From: Bacteroidales bacterium
GTDB lineage: Bacteria > Bacteroidota > Bacteroidia > Bacteroidales > UBA932
Direction of reading: 5' to 3'
DNA: 8,810 nt
Assembly (NCBI GenBank): GCA_017555925.1
Contig: JAFZFL010000021.1
Span: 1 to 8,810 of the forward strand
Shown here piece by piece: positions 1 through 7,197 of this stretch. Position numbers and translations under genes: made by a program. Under the pieces are notes generated by a model. That model did not search any database and was not told the origin of the DNA. It was given only the letters and a program-made list of their open reading frames with translations. How positions within the stretch are numbered: position 1 is the first letter of the stretch; each line of letters opens with the position of its first letter.

Positions 1-1140
1 AAGATCCTCTACTTTAAGAACGTAAGCCATACGTACCTGGTTAGTACCTTTGCCTGTTGTTCCGTAGAAACCTGCAGCAGGAGCAACCATTACAGTTTGA
101 TTCTCATATGAGAACTCCTCAAGCAACCATTGTGCAAATTTGTCTGCATCATCAACTGGAAGCTCAGCAATAGTATAGAAAGCACCCATAGGCATTGGAG
201 AGAATACGCCAGGAATTTGGTTAAGACCATTTACCAAAGTGTTTCTTCTCTCAATGTACTCAGCTTTAACAGCGTCAAAGTATGATTTAGGAGTCTTAAG
301 AGCACCCTCAGCTGCAATCTGTCCATATGAAGGTGAACACAAACGTGCTTGAGCATATTTAAGAACACCCTTCATAACCTCTTTGTTTTTAGAAACAATA
401 GCACCAATTCTCACACCGCAAAGGCTATATCTCTTAGAAACAGAATCCAAAAGAATAACGTTCTCCTCAAGACCTGGGATATGCATGCAAGAGTAGTGAG
501 GCTCCTCAGTGTAGCAGAACTCTCTGTAAACCTCATCTGAATAGATGTACAAACCATGTTTCTTTGCAATCTCGCCCAATTGGATAAGAGCCTCCTTTGT
601 ATAAAGAGTACCAGTAGGGTTACCAGGGTTACAGATCAGGATACCTTTAGTTTTAGGAGTGATGTGTTTCTCAAACTCTTCAATAGCAGGAAGTTTGAAA
701 CCCTCTTTAATCTCACAAGAGATAGGGATAAGCTTAACATCATTTTGAACAGCAAATGCGTTGTAGTTAGTGTAGAAAGGCTCCATTACAATAACCTCAT
801 CACCAGGGTCACATGTAACTGCCAAAGCAAATTGAACAGCCTCTGTACCAGATGAAGTAACGATTAGGTCTGCAACCTCAATATTGATACCTACACTCTT
901 GTAGTACTCAACCAAACCCTCTCTGTAAGAAAGGTTACCTGCTGAGTTAGAATACTCAATTACTTTAAGATCTGCATTCTTAACAGCCTCAAGAGCTTGT
1001 GGAGAAGACTCAATATCAGGCTGGCCAATGTTCAAGTGATAAACTTTAACGCCTCTTTTTTTAGCAGCGTCTGCATAAGGAACCAATTTTCTGATTGGTG
1101 AAGCAGGCATAGCCTGAGCTTTTTTTGAAAGTGTTAGCAT
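1..1140 (-). CDS. Pyridoxal-phosphate-dependent aminotransferase, class I/II (AspAT-like), C-terminus cut by window edge
   Basis: Reading leftwards from the ATG at 1140-1138, the frame stays open for 380 codons to the window edge. It encodes a cytosolic fold-type I aminotransferase, which transfers an amino group between an amino acid and a 2-oxo acid by way of pyridoxal phosphate. The family hallmarks are all present with correct spacing: NPGNPTG at residues 171-177 (Asn174), SDEVY with Asp202 and Tyr205, the Schiff-base lysine in SVSKRYS (Lys236), and the substrate-carboxylate arginine in NQVRMAY (Arg370). Relatives of about 397 residues suggest that some 15-20 residues are missing. The exact substrate cannot be read from sequence; aspartate or a branched/aromatic amino acid is possible. 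The gene starts 50 bases after the PBP4 gene stop on the same strand, so co-transcription is likely. Its arginine codons are almost only AGA (8 of 10, the other two CGT), unlike the other genes here, which suggests high expression. Confidence 0.95.
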   Translation of the reverse strand, partial: MLTLSKKAQAMPASPIRKLVPYADAAKKRGVKVYHLNIGQPDIESSPQALEAVKNADLKVIEYSNSAGNLSYREGLVEYYKSVGINIEVADLIVTSSGTEAVQFALAVTCDPGDEVIVMEPFYTNYNAFAVQNDVKLIPISCEIKEGFKLPAIEEFEKHITPKTKGILICNPGNPTGTLYTKEALIQLGEIAKKHGLYIYSDEVYREFCYTEEPHYSCMHIPGLEENVILLDSVSKRYSLCGVRIGAIVSKNKEVMKGVLKYAQARLCSPSYGQIAAEGALKTPKSYFDAVKAEYIERRNTLVNGLNQIPGVFSPMPMGAFYTIAELPVDDADKFAQWLLEEFSYENQTVMVAPAAGFYGTTGKGTNQVRMAYVLKVEDL

Positions 1141-1147
1141 AGTGTAT

Positions 1148-1181
1148 AATCTGTTTAAAAAGTTTATTATTAAATCTGTTT
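1148..1181. repeat. 9-base direct repeat upstream of the aminotransferase start
   Basis: AATCTGTTT occurs at 1148-1156 and again at 1173-1181 in the same orientation, 25 bases start to start (about 2.4 helical turns). It lies in the 50-base gap between the peptidase stop and the aminotransferase ATG. It could be a paired operator half-site or chance in AT-rich DNA. No TAnnTTTG box is visible in this gap on the minus strand. Confidence 0.35.
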
Positions 1182-1190
1182 GAATATCTC

Positions 1191-2660
1191 CTACTTGGAT
1201 GCGGTTTCTGCCAACGATTTCATGAAGCCCTCAATTTTTGGTTGCATCTTTGAGGTTGGGGCTGCAAAGTTGTTGGTAAGAATTGCAAATTTTATCAGAC
1301 CATGTTTTTTGCCTCCCTCTACGTAACCGGCATAACATCTTACGTTTGATAGAGAGCCGCTTTTAGCATGAATTCTGTTTTTAAGTTCCGGAGCCTCATT
1401 CTTGAGTACATTTTTCAATGTGCCGGGACCTCCCGGTACTGGCAAACTGTTCAAGAATTCGGCAAAGATACCATTTTTCTGCATAACTGTGTAGTAATTG
1501 CAGAAAAACTTAGGTGATACATAGTTCTGGCGTGACAGACCGCTTCCATCTTCCTGTGTAAGACCATATGTGTCAACACCCATTTCTTTTAGGATATTCT
1601 TTAGTGCAACCAATGAAGAATCATAGCTGCCGACACCTGTTTTAACCTTGCCTATTGTTTTGAGAATAGTCTCGGCGTACATGTTGTTGCTTATACGGTT
1701 GGTTACATTTACAATCTTCCAAAGTTCTGGTGAGAAGGTCTCTGTAACAAGTATTCTGGCCTCATCTGAAGGAGTCTCAATATCCTTTATATCTATAATC
1801 TCAGGATTGCTTTCGATGCCGTTTGCAAGAAGATACTCTCTGAAGTGGTAACCGCAACTCAAATGAGGAAAACGGTTGGAGTTGTCTGATGTGATTTCTG
1901 GTTTGTCAACAGGAATTGTACCGGTGTAAAGTGAGGCACAAGTAATGTCCTGTACATAATAACCGCTCCTGTCTCTTCCTTTGGCAGGCCCTGTAGTAAC
2001 TTCGTTTACAATTTCAAGACCTGGTACTTGTGGGTATACAACCTCAACTGTAGCAGGGGCTCCCACGTTTTTTCCAGGATACAGTTTGAAATCCTGAACA
2101 TTTTCGTAGAAACTCAATCCGCTGGCAGTTGCACCGTATGATGCGCCAAAGTTGCCCCATGACCATGAGTCAGGCATCTGCTCACGAACAAAGTAGCTGT
2201 CGTCAACTACAATATTGCCATTAATTTTGTTTATACCCAAATTCCTGACAGCCGCTGTCCATACACCAAAAATGGAATCAATTGCAAAAGCAACTGTATC
2301 TTTTGAACCGAGTGTAGGGTCTCCGCCGCCTATGATATAAAGATTACCCTCAAGAGTATTCTCCTTAATCTCGCCGGTGTAGGCTATTTTTGTGGAAAAT
2401 TTGAAATCTTTGCCCAAGTAAGCAAGACCAACACCTGTAGAAATTGTCTTCATGGTTGAAGCGGTAAGCATAGGCATATTTGAATTCCACTCTGCAATTA
2501 CCTTCCCGTTGTTATCAACCGCCAAAATGCCAATGATTGCATTCTGGAAAAGAGAATCTGTTTTGAGCTCCTTGTCTATATAATTCTGAGCTCTATTCTG
2601 GGCAAAGCCAACAAAACTTAACCCCAAAACCATTAAAAGTGATAATAGAATTTTTTTCAT
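1191..2660 (-). CDS. dacB: D-alanyl-D-alanine carboxypeptidase/endopeptidase, PBP4 (DacB, peptidase S13) family
   Basis: This 489-residue protein is close to the usual PBP4 length (E. coli about 477). Residues 1-20 form a Sec signal peptide (MKK, hydrophobic core, cleavage after GFA before Gln21), so the enzyme acts in the periplasm. The three penicillin-binding motifs are present in order: SxxK as S-T-M-K at 68-71 (nucleophile Ser68), SxN as S-N-N at 324-326, and KTG in the form K-S-G at 433-435. The conserved DGSGLSR at 371-377 is also typical of S13 enzymes. The long gap between SxxK and SxN holds the extra domains II/III of this class. Enzymes of this family trim the terminal D-Ala of peptidoglycan stem peptides and cut cross-links, which serves wall remodelling. 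The start ATG is preceded by AACAGGAT, a weak ribosome site, and by a TAnnTTTG promoter box. The aminotransferase follows 50 bases downstream, probably in the same transcript. Confidence 0.96.
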   Translation of the reverse strand: MKKILLSLLMVLGLSFVGFAQNRAQNYIDKELKTDSLFQNAIIGILAVDNNGKVIAEWNSNMPMLTASTMKTISTGVGLAYLGKDFKFSTKIAYTGEIKENTLEGNLYIIGGGDPTLGSKDTVAFAIDSIFGVWTAAVRNLGINKINGNIVVDDSYFVREQMPDSWSWGNFGASYGATASGLSFYENVQDFKLYPGKNVGAPATVEVVYPQVPGLEIVNEVTTGPAKGRDRSGYYVQDITCASLYTGTIPVDKPEITSDNSNRFPHLSCGYHFREYLLANGIESNPEIIDIKDIETPSDEARILVTETFSPELWKIVNVTNRISNNMYAETILKTIGKVKTGVGSYDSSLVALKNILKEMGVDTYGLTQEDGSGLSRQNYVSPKFFCNYYTVMQKNGIFAEFLNSLPVPGGPGTLKNVLKNEAPELKNRIHAKSGSLSNVRCYAGYVEGGKKHGLIKFAILTNNFAAPTSKMQPKIEGFMKSLAETASK

Positions 2661-2682
2661 ATCCTGTTGCTAAAAATGTTTA

Positions 2683-2690
2683 CAAAATTA
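2683..2690 (-). promoter_or_regulatory. Bacteroidota-type -7 promoter box (TAATTTTG) for the PBP4 gene
   Basis: On the minus strand this reads TAATTTTG, an exact match to the Bacteroidota TAnnTTTG consensus, 22 bases before the PBP4 ATG. A TTAG followed by a T-run about 20 bases further upstream could be a weak -33 element (consensus TTTG). Transcription would begin a few bases downstream and leave a very short leader. Confidence 0.55.
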
Positions 2691-2752
2691 ATCAAAAAGA
2701 GGTGAAAAAACTAATAAATTACTAATATTCCACTCCCAATTAAATTTTATCT

Positions 2753-3545
2753 TTAACTTGTGCGGCCATCAGTAAATAAGTTAGCTCCATCGTTAGGGTC
2801 GCCATCAAAAAAACAAACATGATTTTCTGAGGTAATTAATCCTCCATAGTATAATGATTCATTTGCTATAAATTCCAAATTAGAGCTGGCAATGTCAGAG
2901 GTTTTACGGTTATTTTATTAATCCAAAATTCACAATTATACGAAGTATATTTAAATTTAAAATATAAATTTGCTTTATTGTCGAATTCATAGTGAGTAGT
3001 GCTAAAAACCTCTGCAGAAGTAAATATAATTCTCGGTTTCTTGTCATATACTAAATCCTTTATAGGCTCTTCATTATAAAACCCGATGGAGTTATCATTA
3101 TAAATAACATAAATGCCAAATTACAGATATGCTTTGTGTAGTATTGCCACCGCTGATTTGTATTTTGGCTTTTCTCAATGAGTCAGCTTCATTCTTTGCA
3201 ATGTTGACGCATAAAGATCTTTTTTGTAGCCCTCTGGTATCAATCCGGCTGATCCAATCTTTAGCTGAGTCTGATATTTCAACTGTTGTATATACATTTG
3301 TATGGATGTCAAAATCCAAATTTCCTCCATCCGGTTCAAATATATACTCACTTTCAGCAAGGATAATTGCATCTTTCTGTTTTTGTGTAACCTTGATTGT
3401 TTGTGAGGCTGTGCCGGCTGCAAGCTCAATTTTGTCTGCAGGTTGCGGAGATGGAGCGGGCTCGGTGTTTCCCAGTACGTTGTCCGCAAAAAGGGGGTGT
3501 TTTCTGGAGGAAAAGTTGTTGGAGAAGAGGATTTGTCGGGAAGGA
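2753..3545 (-). pseudogene. Frameshifted remnant of a BACON-domain (Bacteroidota surface/periplasmic) protein
   Basis: No intact ORF covers this stretch, but protein-like sequence continues leftwards if the frame is switched. About 3540-3490 reads as a Ser/Pro-rich linker (PDKSSSPTTFPPE). In a second frame, 3484-3120 gives the last strands of one BACON repeat (IELAAGTASQTIKVTQKQKD) and then one whole repeat, with SEYIFEPDGGNLDFD, the VEISDSAKDWIS core and KAKIQISGGNTTQSISV. A third frame, about 3118-2882, gives some 80 stop-free codons (e.g. NKANLYFKFKYTSYNCEFWI). The frame then returns to the second one until TAA at 2755-2753 (e.g. DGDPNDGANLF). BACON domains are Ig-like modules common at the N-termini of Bacteroidota secreted and lipoproteins, often linked to glycan or mucin binding. 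No convincing start codon or lipobox remains; a hydrophobic patch (IFPFLLIS) at about 3566-3543 in yet another frame may be a signal-peptide relic. The C-terminal part is not recognised. Sequencing indels are an alternative to true decay. Confidence 0.72.
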
Positions 3546-3608
3546 GATAAGCAGAAATGGAAAGATTTTTGAGTTGCAGGTGGTATTATTTTGTAAAATT
3601 ATGCGCAT

Positions 3609-3743
3609 TATTTGGGTAAAAAGGTGTAGAATATGGTATTTTTTTGAAAAAATATATTTTTGTGCGATGTTTTTTATCTCTTCTGGGTATATTTTGCGTT
3701 TTAGTATGTATATTTGTGCCTGATTTATTTAAAAGTTGCTGTT
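3609..3743. other. AT-rich divergent intergenic region with short palindrome
   Basis: This gap separates the leftward pseudogene from the rightward glnN. It holds no plausible gene. An A/T-only inverted repeat, TATTTTTT at 3637-3644 and AAAAAATA at 3647-3654, lies about 90 bases before glnN. A second possible promoter box, TATTTTTG at 3655-3662, overlaps its end. No ribosome site is obvious, as is usual in Bacteroidota. Confidence 0.5.
3709..3716 (+). promoter_or_regulatory. Putative -7 promoter box (TATATTTG) for glnN
   Basis: TATATTTG matches the Bacteroidota TAnnTTTG consensus and ends 27 bases before the glnN ATG. No good TTTG -33 element sits at the expected 19-21 base distance, so the call rests on the -7 box alone. 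A transcript from here would start at about 3722 and exclude the TTG at 3714, which supports ATG 3744 as the translation start. Confidence 0.45.
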
Positions 3744-5942
3744 ATGACAAATATTCGCAAAAGGGCATTGGCTGAATTTGCTTCCCATAAGCCGGAGAGA
3801 TTCTATGTTGAGGAGCGTCCTGTTTCTGAGTTTTTTGGTGAAAATGTGTTTGATCTTGAGAAGATGAAGCGCTATCTCTCAACAGAGGCCTATAGGGCTG
3901 TGATTGATGCAATTGAGTTGGGAGAAAAGATTGACAGGAATTTGGCCGACCAGATTGCATCGGGCATGAAGGCGTGGGCTGTAAAGATAGGCGCAACGCA
4001 TTATACCCATTGGTTTCATCCTCTGACAGATGCTACGGCTGAAAAACATGAGGCTTTTATTGATCCGTTGAAGGGCGGTGGAGTGTTTGAGAATTTTAAG
4101 GGCAGTACCCTTATCCAACAGGAGCCGGATGCTTCAAGTTTTCCTAATGGCGGTTTGAGAAATACTTTTGAGGCAAGAGGTTATACGGCATGGGATCCGA
4201 GTTCGCCGGCATTCATTATAGACCAGACTTTATGTATTCCAACTGTGTTTGTGGCTTATACCGGAGAGTCGCTTGATCAGAAGACACCGTTACTCAAATC
4301 AATTCAGGCAATAGATAAAGCTGCAGTGGCAATTTGCAGGATGTTTGACAGCAATGTCTCAAAGGTTAATACAATGCTGGGAATAGAGCAGGAGTATTTC
4401 ATTGTGGATGAGTCATTCTATAGGGCACGCCCTGACCTGATGATTTGCAACCGTACGCTTATCGGCCATACAGCAGCAAAGGATCAGCAATTGGAGGATC
4501 ACTATTTTGGTGCAATTCCAAACAGGGTCATGTCTTTTATGAAGGACTTTGAGACTGAAGCCTATAAATTGGGTATTCTTTTGAAGACGAGACATAATGA
4601 AGTGGCTCCTGGACAGTTTGAGTTTGCTCCAATTTATGGTGAGGCAAATATATCAGTAGATCAGAATCTTATGATGATGATTATTATGAAAAAAATTGCC
4701 AAGAAACATAAACTTAAAGTTATTTTTCATGAAAAGCCGTTTGCTGGGGTAAACGGGTCGGGAAAGCATTGCAACTGGAGTCTGGTAACAAACACAGGAG
4801 TAAATCTGCTTTCTCCAGGAAAGACCCCAAGAACAAATTTGCAGTTCTTGAGTTTCTTTGCTGCAGTTATACGTGGTGTATATGAGCATCATGCCCTGCT
4901 TATGGGTAGTGTTGCCTCTTTGAGCAATATGTACCGTTTGGGAGGAGGGGAGGCACCTCCTGCTGTTATGAGCATATTTATTGGAGAGACTCTTACAAAA
5001 CTTGTTGAATCGATAGAGAAACTTACATCAAAAAATTTGACAAGTGTTTCGGATAAAGAGGTGAAGATGAGGTCAAAACTTCATATAGTAAACCAGATTC
5101 CTGAGATTCTTCCCGACAATACCGACCGTAACAGGACATCCACATTTGCATTTACAGGTAATAGGTTTGAGTTCAGGGCTGTAGGATCTTCGTGCAATGT
5201 GGCTTCATCGATGTTTATTCTCAATGGTGTGGTAGCAGAGCAGTTGGTTCGTTTTAAAGAATTGGTAGACAGAGAGATGAAGGGTGGATTGAGTCAGGAC
5301 AAGGCTATGATGAAGATAATTCGCCAATTCCTTATAGAGTCAAGGGATATAAGGTTTGAGGGTAACGGTTATAGCGTTGAATGGCAGATGGAGGCTGAAA
5401 GAAGAGGCTTGAAAGGTATAAAGAATGCACCTGATGCATTCAAGGAGTATATCTCAGATAACGCAATAAGAATGTTTGAAAGTCAGGGAATCCTATCGGC
5501 AAGAGAGGCTGAAGCCCGTTATGAAGTGCTCAATGAGATATATGTAAAGAAGCTGCAGATAGAGGCCAGAGTATTGGGTGATCTTACTACAAACCACTTG
5601 ATTCCTACCGCCATCACTTTCCAGAACTCGCTTGTGAATAATGTAAAGGGTATCAAGGAACTCTTCCCTGATGAGTATTCAGATTTGTGTACTACTCAGA
5701 TGCATATGATAAAAAAGATCTCAGGATATGTTAACCATTTGCATAATGATGTGCATAATATAGTGGAGGCCAGAAAGGTAGCAAATAGAATTGAGGGACT
5801 TAGCGAGAGGGCCGAAGCTTATTACAACACGGTGTTCCCTTACATTGAGAGTATAAGGAGTGTGGCGGACAAGCTTGAGATGGTGGTGGATGATGAGTTG
5901 TGGCCATTGCCTAAATACAGGGAATTGCTATTCTTTAGATAA
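3744..5942 (+). CDS. glnN: Type III glutamine synthetase (GSIII, GlnN family)
   Basis: The protein has 732 residues, close to the roughly 730 of Bacteroides GSIII and far longer than GSI (about 470). It makes glutamine from glutamate, ammonia and ATP in the cytosol, as large oligomers. The N-terminal GSIII-specific domain includes THYTHWF and LIQQEPDASSFPNGG (about 122-136). The catalytic domain has GIEQEYF with metal-binding glutamates (213-219), RHNEVAPGQFE (283-293), the ATP/glutamate loop NGSGKHCNWS (337-346) and TDRNRTSTFAFTGNRFEFR (460-478). It ends in WPLPKYRELLFFR, typical of the family. I chose the ATG at 3744; the in-frame TTG at 3714 adds ten residues that do not resemble the family and overlaps the promoter box. 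Several motif positions differ from the usual GSIII (HCNW for HNNW, GGGEAPPA for GANEAPPA, RTSTF for RTSPF), which suggests a divergent paralogue. It is probably monocistronic or read through into purM 63 bases downstream. Confidence 0.96.
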   Translation: MTNIRKRALAEFASHKPERFYVEERPVSEFFGENVFDLEKMKRYLSTEAYRAVIDAIELGEKIDRNLADQIASGMKAWAVKIGATHYTHWFHPLTDATAEKHEAFIDPLKGGGVFENFKGSTLIQQEPDASSFPNGGLRNTFEARGYTAWDPSSPAFIIDQTLCIPTVFVAYTGESLDQKTPLLKSIQAIDKAAVAICRMFDSNVSKVNTMLGIEQEYFIVDESFYRARPDLMICNRTLIGHTAAKDQQLEDHYFGAIPNRVMSFMKDFETEAYKLGILLKTRHNEVAPGQFEFAPIYGEANISVDQNLMMMIIMKKIAKKHKLKVIFHEKPFAGVNGSGKHCNWSLVTNTGVNLLSPGKTPRTNLQFLSFFAAVIRGVYEHHALLMGSVASLSNMYRLGGGEAPPAVMSIFIGETLTKLVESIEKLTSKNLTSVSDKEVKMRSKLHIVNQIPEILPDNTDRNRTSTFAFTGNRFEFRAVGSSCNVASSMFILNGVVAEQLVRFKELVDREMKGGLSQDKAMMKIIRQFLIESRDIRFEGNGYSVEWQMEAERRGLKGIKNAPDAFKEYISDNAIRMFESQGILSAREAEARYEVLNEIYVKKLQIEARVLGDLTTNHLIPTAITFQNSLVNNVKGIKELFPDEYSDLCTTQMHMIKKISGYVNHLHNDVHNIVEARKVANRIEGLSERAEAYYNTVFPYIESIRSVADKLEMVVDDELWPLPKYRELLFFR

Positions 5943-5971
5943 GAATATGGTGAAGTTTTACAAAAATCAAT

Positions 5972-5979
5972 TAATTTTG
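5972..5979 (+). promoter_or_regulatory. Putative -7 promoter box (TAATTTTG) for purM
   Basis: TAATTTTG matches the Bacteroidota TAnnTTTG consensus and is the same octamer found before the PBP4 gene. It ends 26 bases before the purM ATG, in the 63-base glnN-purM gap. No clear -33 TTTG is seen at the usual distance. The octamer is part of a weak inverted repeat (ACAAAA at 5960-5965 with TTTTGT at 5975-5980) that is too AT-rich to be a convincing terminator. Confidence 0.5.
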
Positions 5980-6005
5980 TGAGTTAAAGCAAAAAAATAT
6001 TCATT

Positions 6006-7193
6006 ATGCAAAATTCAAAAGACAACAGATATGCATTGCGTGGAGTGTCATCACAAAAAGAGGATGTTCACGCAGCCATTAAAGATATTGACAAAGGCCT
6101 TTTCCCTAAAGCTTTCTGTAAGATAGTTCCCGATTATTTGAGTGGTGATCCTGAATATTGTCTTGTAATGCATGCCGATGGTGCAGGTACAAAATCATCT
6201 CTTGCTTATATGTACTGGAAAGAGACCGGTGATATGAGTGTTTGGGATGGTATTGCTCAGGATGCCATTGTTATGAATACAGATGATCTTTTATGTGTTG
6301 GTGCAGTTGACAATATTATGCTTTCATCAACCATAGGCAGGAATAAGCAGCTTGTGCCGGGCTCTGTAATCAGCCGTTTGATTGGAGCATCGCAGAAGTT
6401 CTGTGGAACTATGGCTGAACATGGTGTGAATATGATTCTTACAGGTGGAGAGACCGCAGATGTGGGTGATCTTGTAAGAACAATTATCGTAGACAGCACT
6501 GTGTGCGCGAGAATGAAACGTTCAGATGTTATAGACAATGCAAATATCAAGGCTGGTGATGTGATTGTTGCATTGCAATCTTTTGGCAAGGCTGTTTATG
6601 AAGATGAATATAATGGCGGAATGGGAAGCAATGGCCTTACATCTGCGCGCCATGACGTATTTGGAAAGTATCTTGCAGAAAAATATCCTGAAAGCTATGA
6701 TGCTTCTGTTCCATCGGACTTGGTATATTCCGGATCAAAGAGACTTGATGAAATTGATGAGGTGACAGGGCTTACTTATGGTAAACTTGTGCTCTCTCCT
6801 ACAAGAACATACGCTCCTGTTGTAAAAGAGATTCTTGATAAGTTCAGAAAACAGATCGATGGAATGATACACTGCTCGGGCGGTGCTCAGACAAAGATTC
6901 TTCACTTTGTGGATAATCTCAAGATTGTTAAGGATAATCTTTTTGATACCCCACGTCTGTTTGAAGTTATACAGAAGGAGTCTGGCACTTCTTGGGAGGA
7001 GATGTATAAGGTGTTCAATATGGGACACAGAATGGAGTTCTATGTTCCTGCCGGAATAGCTGATGACATAATTGCGATCTCAGAAAAATATGGTATTGGA
7101 GCAAAAGTGATAGGAAGAGTTGAGGCCTCTGAAAATGGTGGTGCAGAGGTGGTCCTAACAAGCAAACATGGTACTTTCAACTATAAAAAATAG
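6006..7193 (+). CDS. purM: Phosphoribosylformylglycinamidine cyclo-ligase (AIR synthase), long Bacteroidota form
   Basis: This 395-residue protein belongs to the PurM/PurL ATP-binding superfamily. PurM closes the imidazole ring of FGAM with ATP to give aminoimidazole ribotide, step five of purine synthesis, in the cytosol. Visible motifs are the N-terminal RGVSSQKEDVH (12-22), HADGAGTK with the conserved DGxGTK (58-63), MNTDDLLCVGA (90-100, matching the MCVNDLxxxGA segment of PurM), GGETADVGD (147-155), GSNGLTSARHDVF (207-219), HCSGGAQTK (289-297) and FNMGHRME (337-344). E. coli PurM has about 345 residues, so this is the longer Bacteroidota version; the extra length lies mainly between the two domains around 220-290. 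Some motifs deviate, for example GGETAD where GGETAEMPG is usual. That leaves a small chance of a related AIR-synthase-like activity, though PurM is by far the best reading. The next gene begins four bases after its stop. Confidence 0.9.
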   Translation: MQNSKDNRYALRGVSSQKEDVHAAIKDIDKGLFPKAFCKIVPDYLSGDPEYCLVMHADGAGTKSSLAYMYWKETGDMSVWDGIAQDAIVMNTDDLLCVGAVDNIMLSSTIGRNKQLVPGSVISRLIGASQKFCGTMAEHGVNMILTGGETADVGDLVRTIIVDSTVCARMKRSDVIDNANIKAGDVIVALQSFGKAVYEDEYNGGMGSNGLTSARHDVFGKYLAEKYPESYDASVPSDLVYSGSKRLDEIDEVTGLTYGKLVLSPTRTYAPVVKEILDKFRKQIDGMIHCSGGAQTKILHFVDNLKIVKDNLFDTPRLFEVIQKESGTSWEEMYKVFNMGHRMEFYVPAGIADDIIAISEKYGIGAKVIGRVEASENGGAEVVLTSKHGTFNYKK

Positions 7194-7197
7194 GTAT

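Noticed and set aside
349..855. Two plus-strand open frames (63 and 99 codons)
   Set aside because: Both are antisense to the aminotransferase, whose catalytic motifs and spacing are intact on the minus strand.
3129..3572. A 147-codon plus-strand open frame with hydrophobic start
   Set aside because: It is antisense to the BACON remnant, whose minus-strand translation has clear family features; the plus-strand product is Cys/Ser/Leu-rich and resembles nothing.
3637..3654. A/T palindrome as a transcription terminator or operator
   Set aside because: It is A/T only with a two-base loop, so it would be a weak hairpin; no gene on either strand ends next to it. Kept only as a note in the intergenic entry.
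3714..3743. Upstream TTG start for the glutamine synthetase, adding ten residues
   Set aside because: The TTG overlaps the TATATTTG promoter box, and the added residues do not resemble GSIII N-termini; ATG 3744 gives the expected length.
5960..5980. Inverted repeat ACAAAA/TTTTGT after glnN as a possible terminator
   Set aside because: The stem is six nearly all A/T pairs with no T-tract immediately following; it is better explained as part of the TAATTTTG promoter box.
7168..7197. Upstream TTG start for the racemase-family gene, overlapping purM
   Set aside because: ATG 7198 gives a compact lipoprotein signal peptide and avoids overlap with the purM C-terminus.
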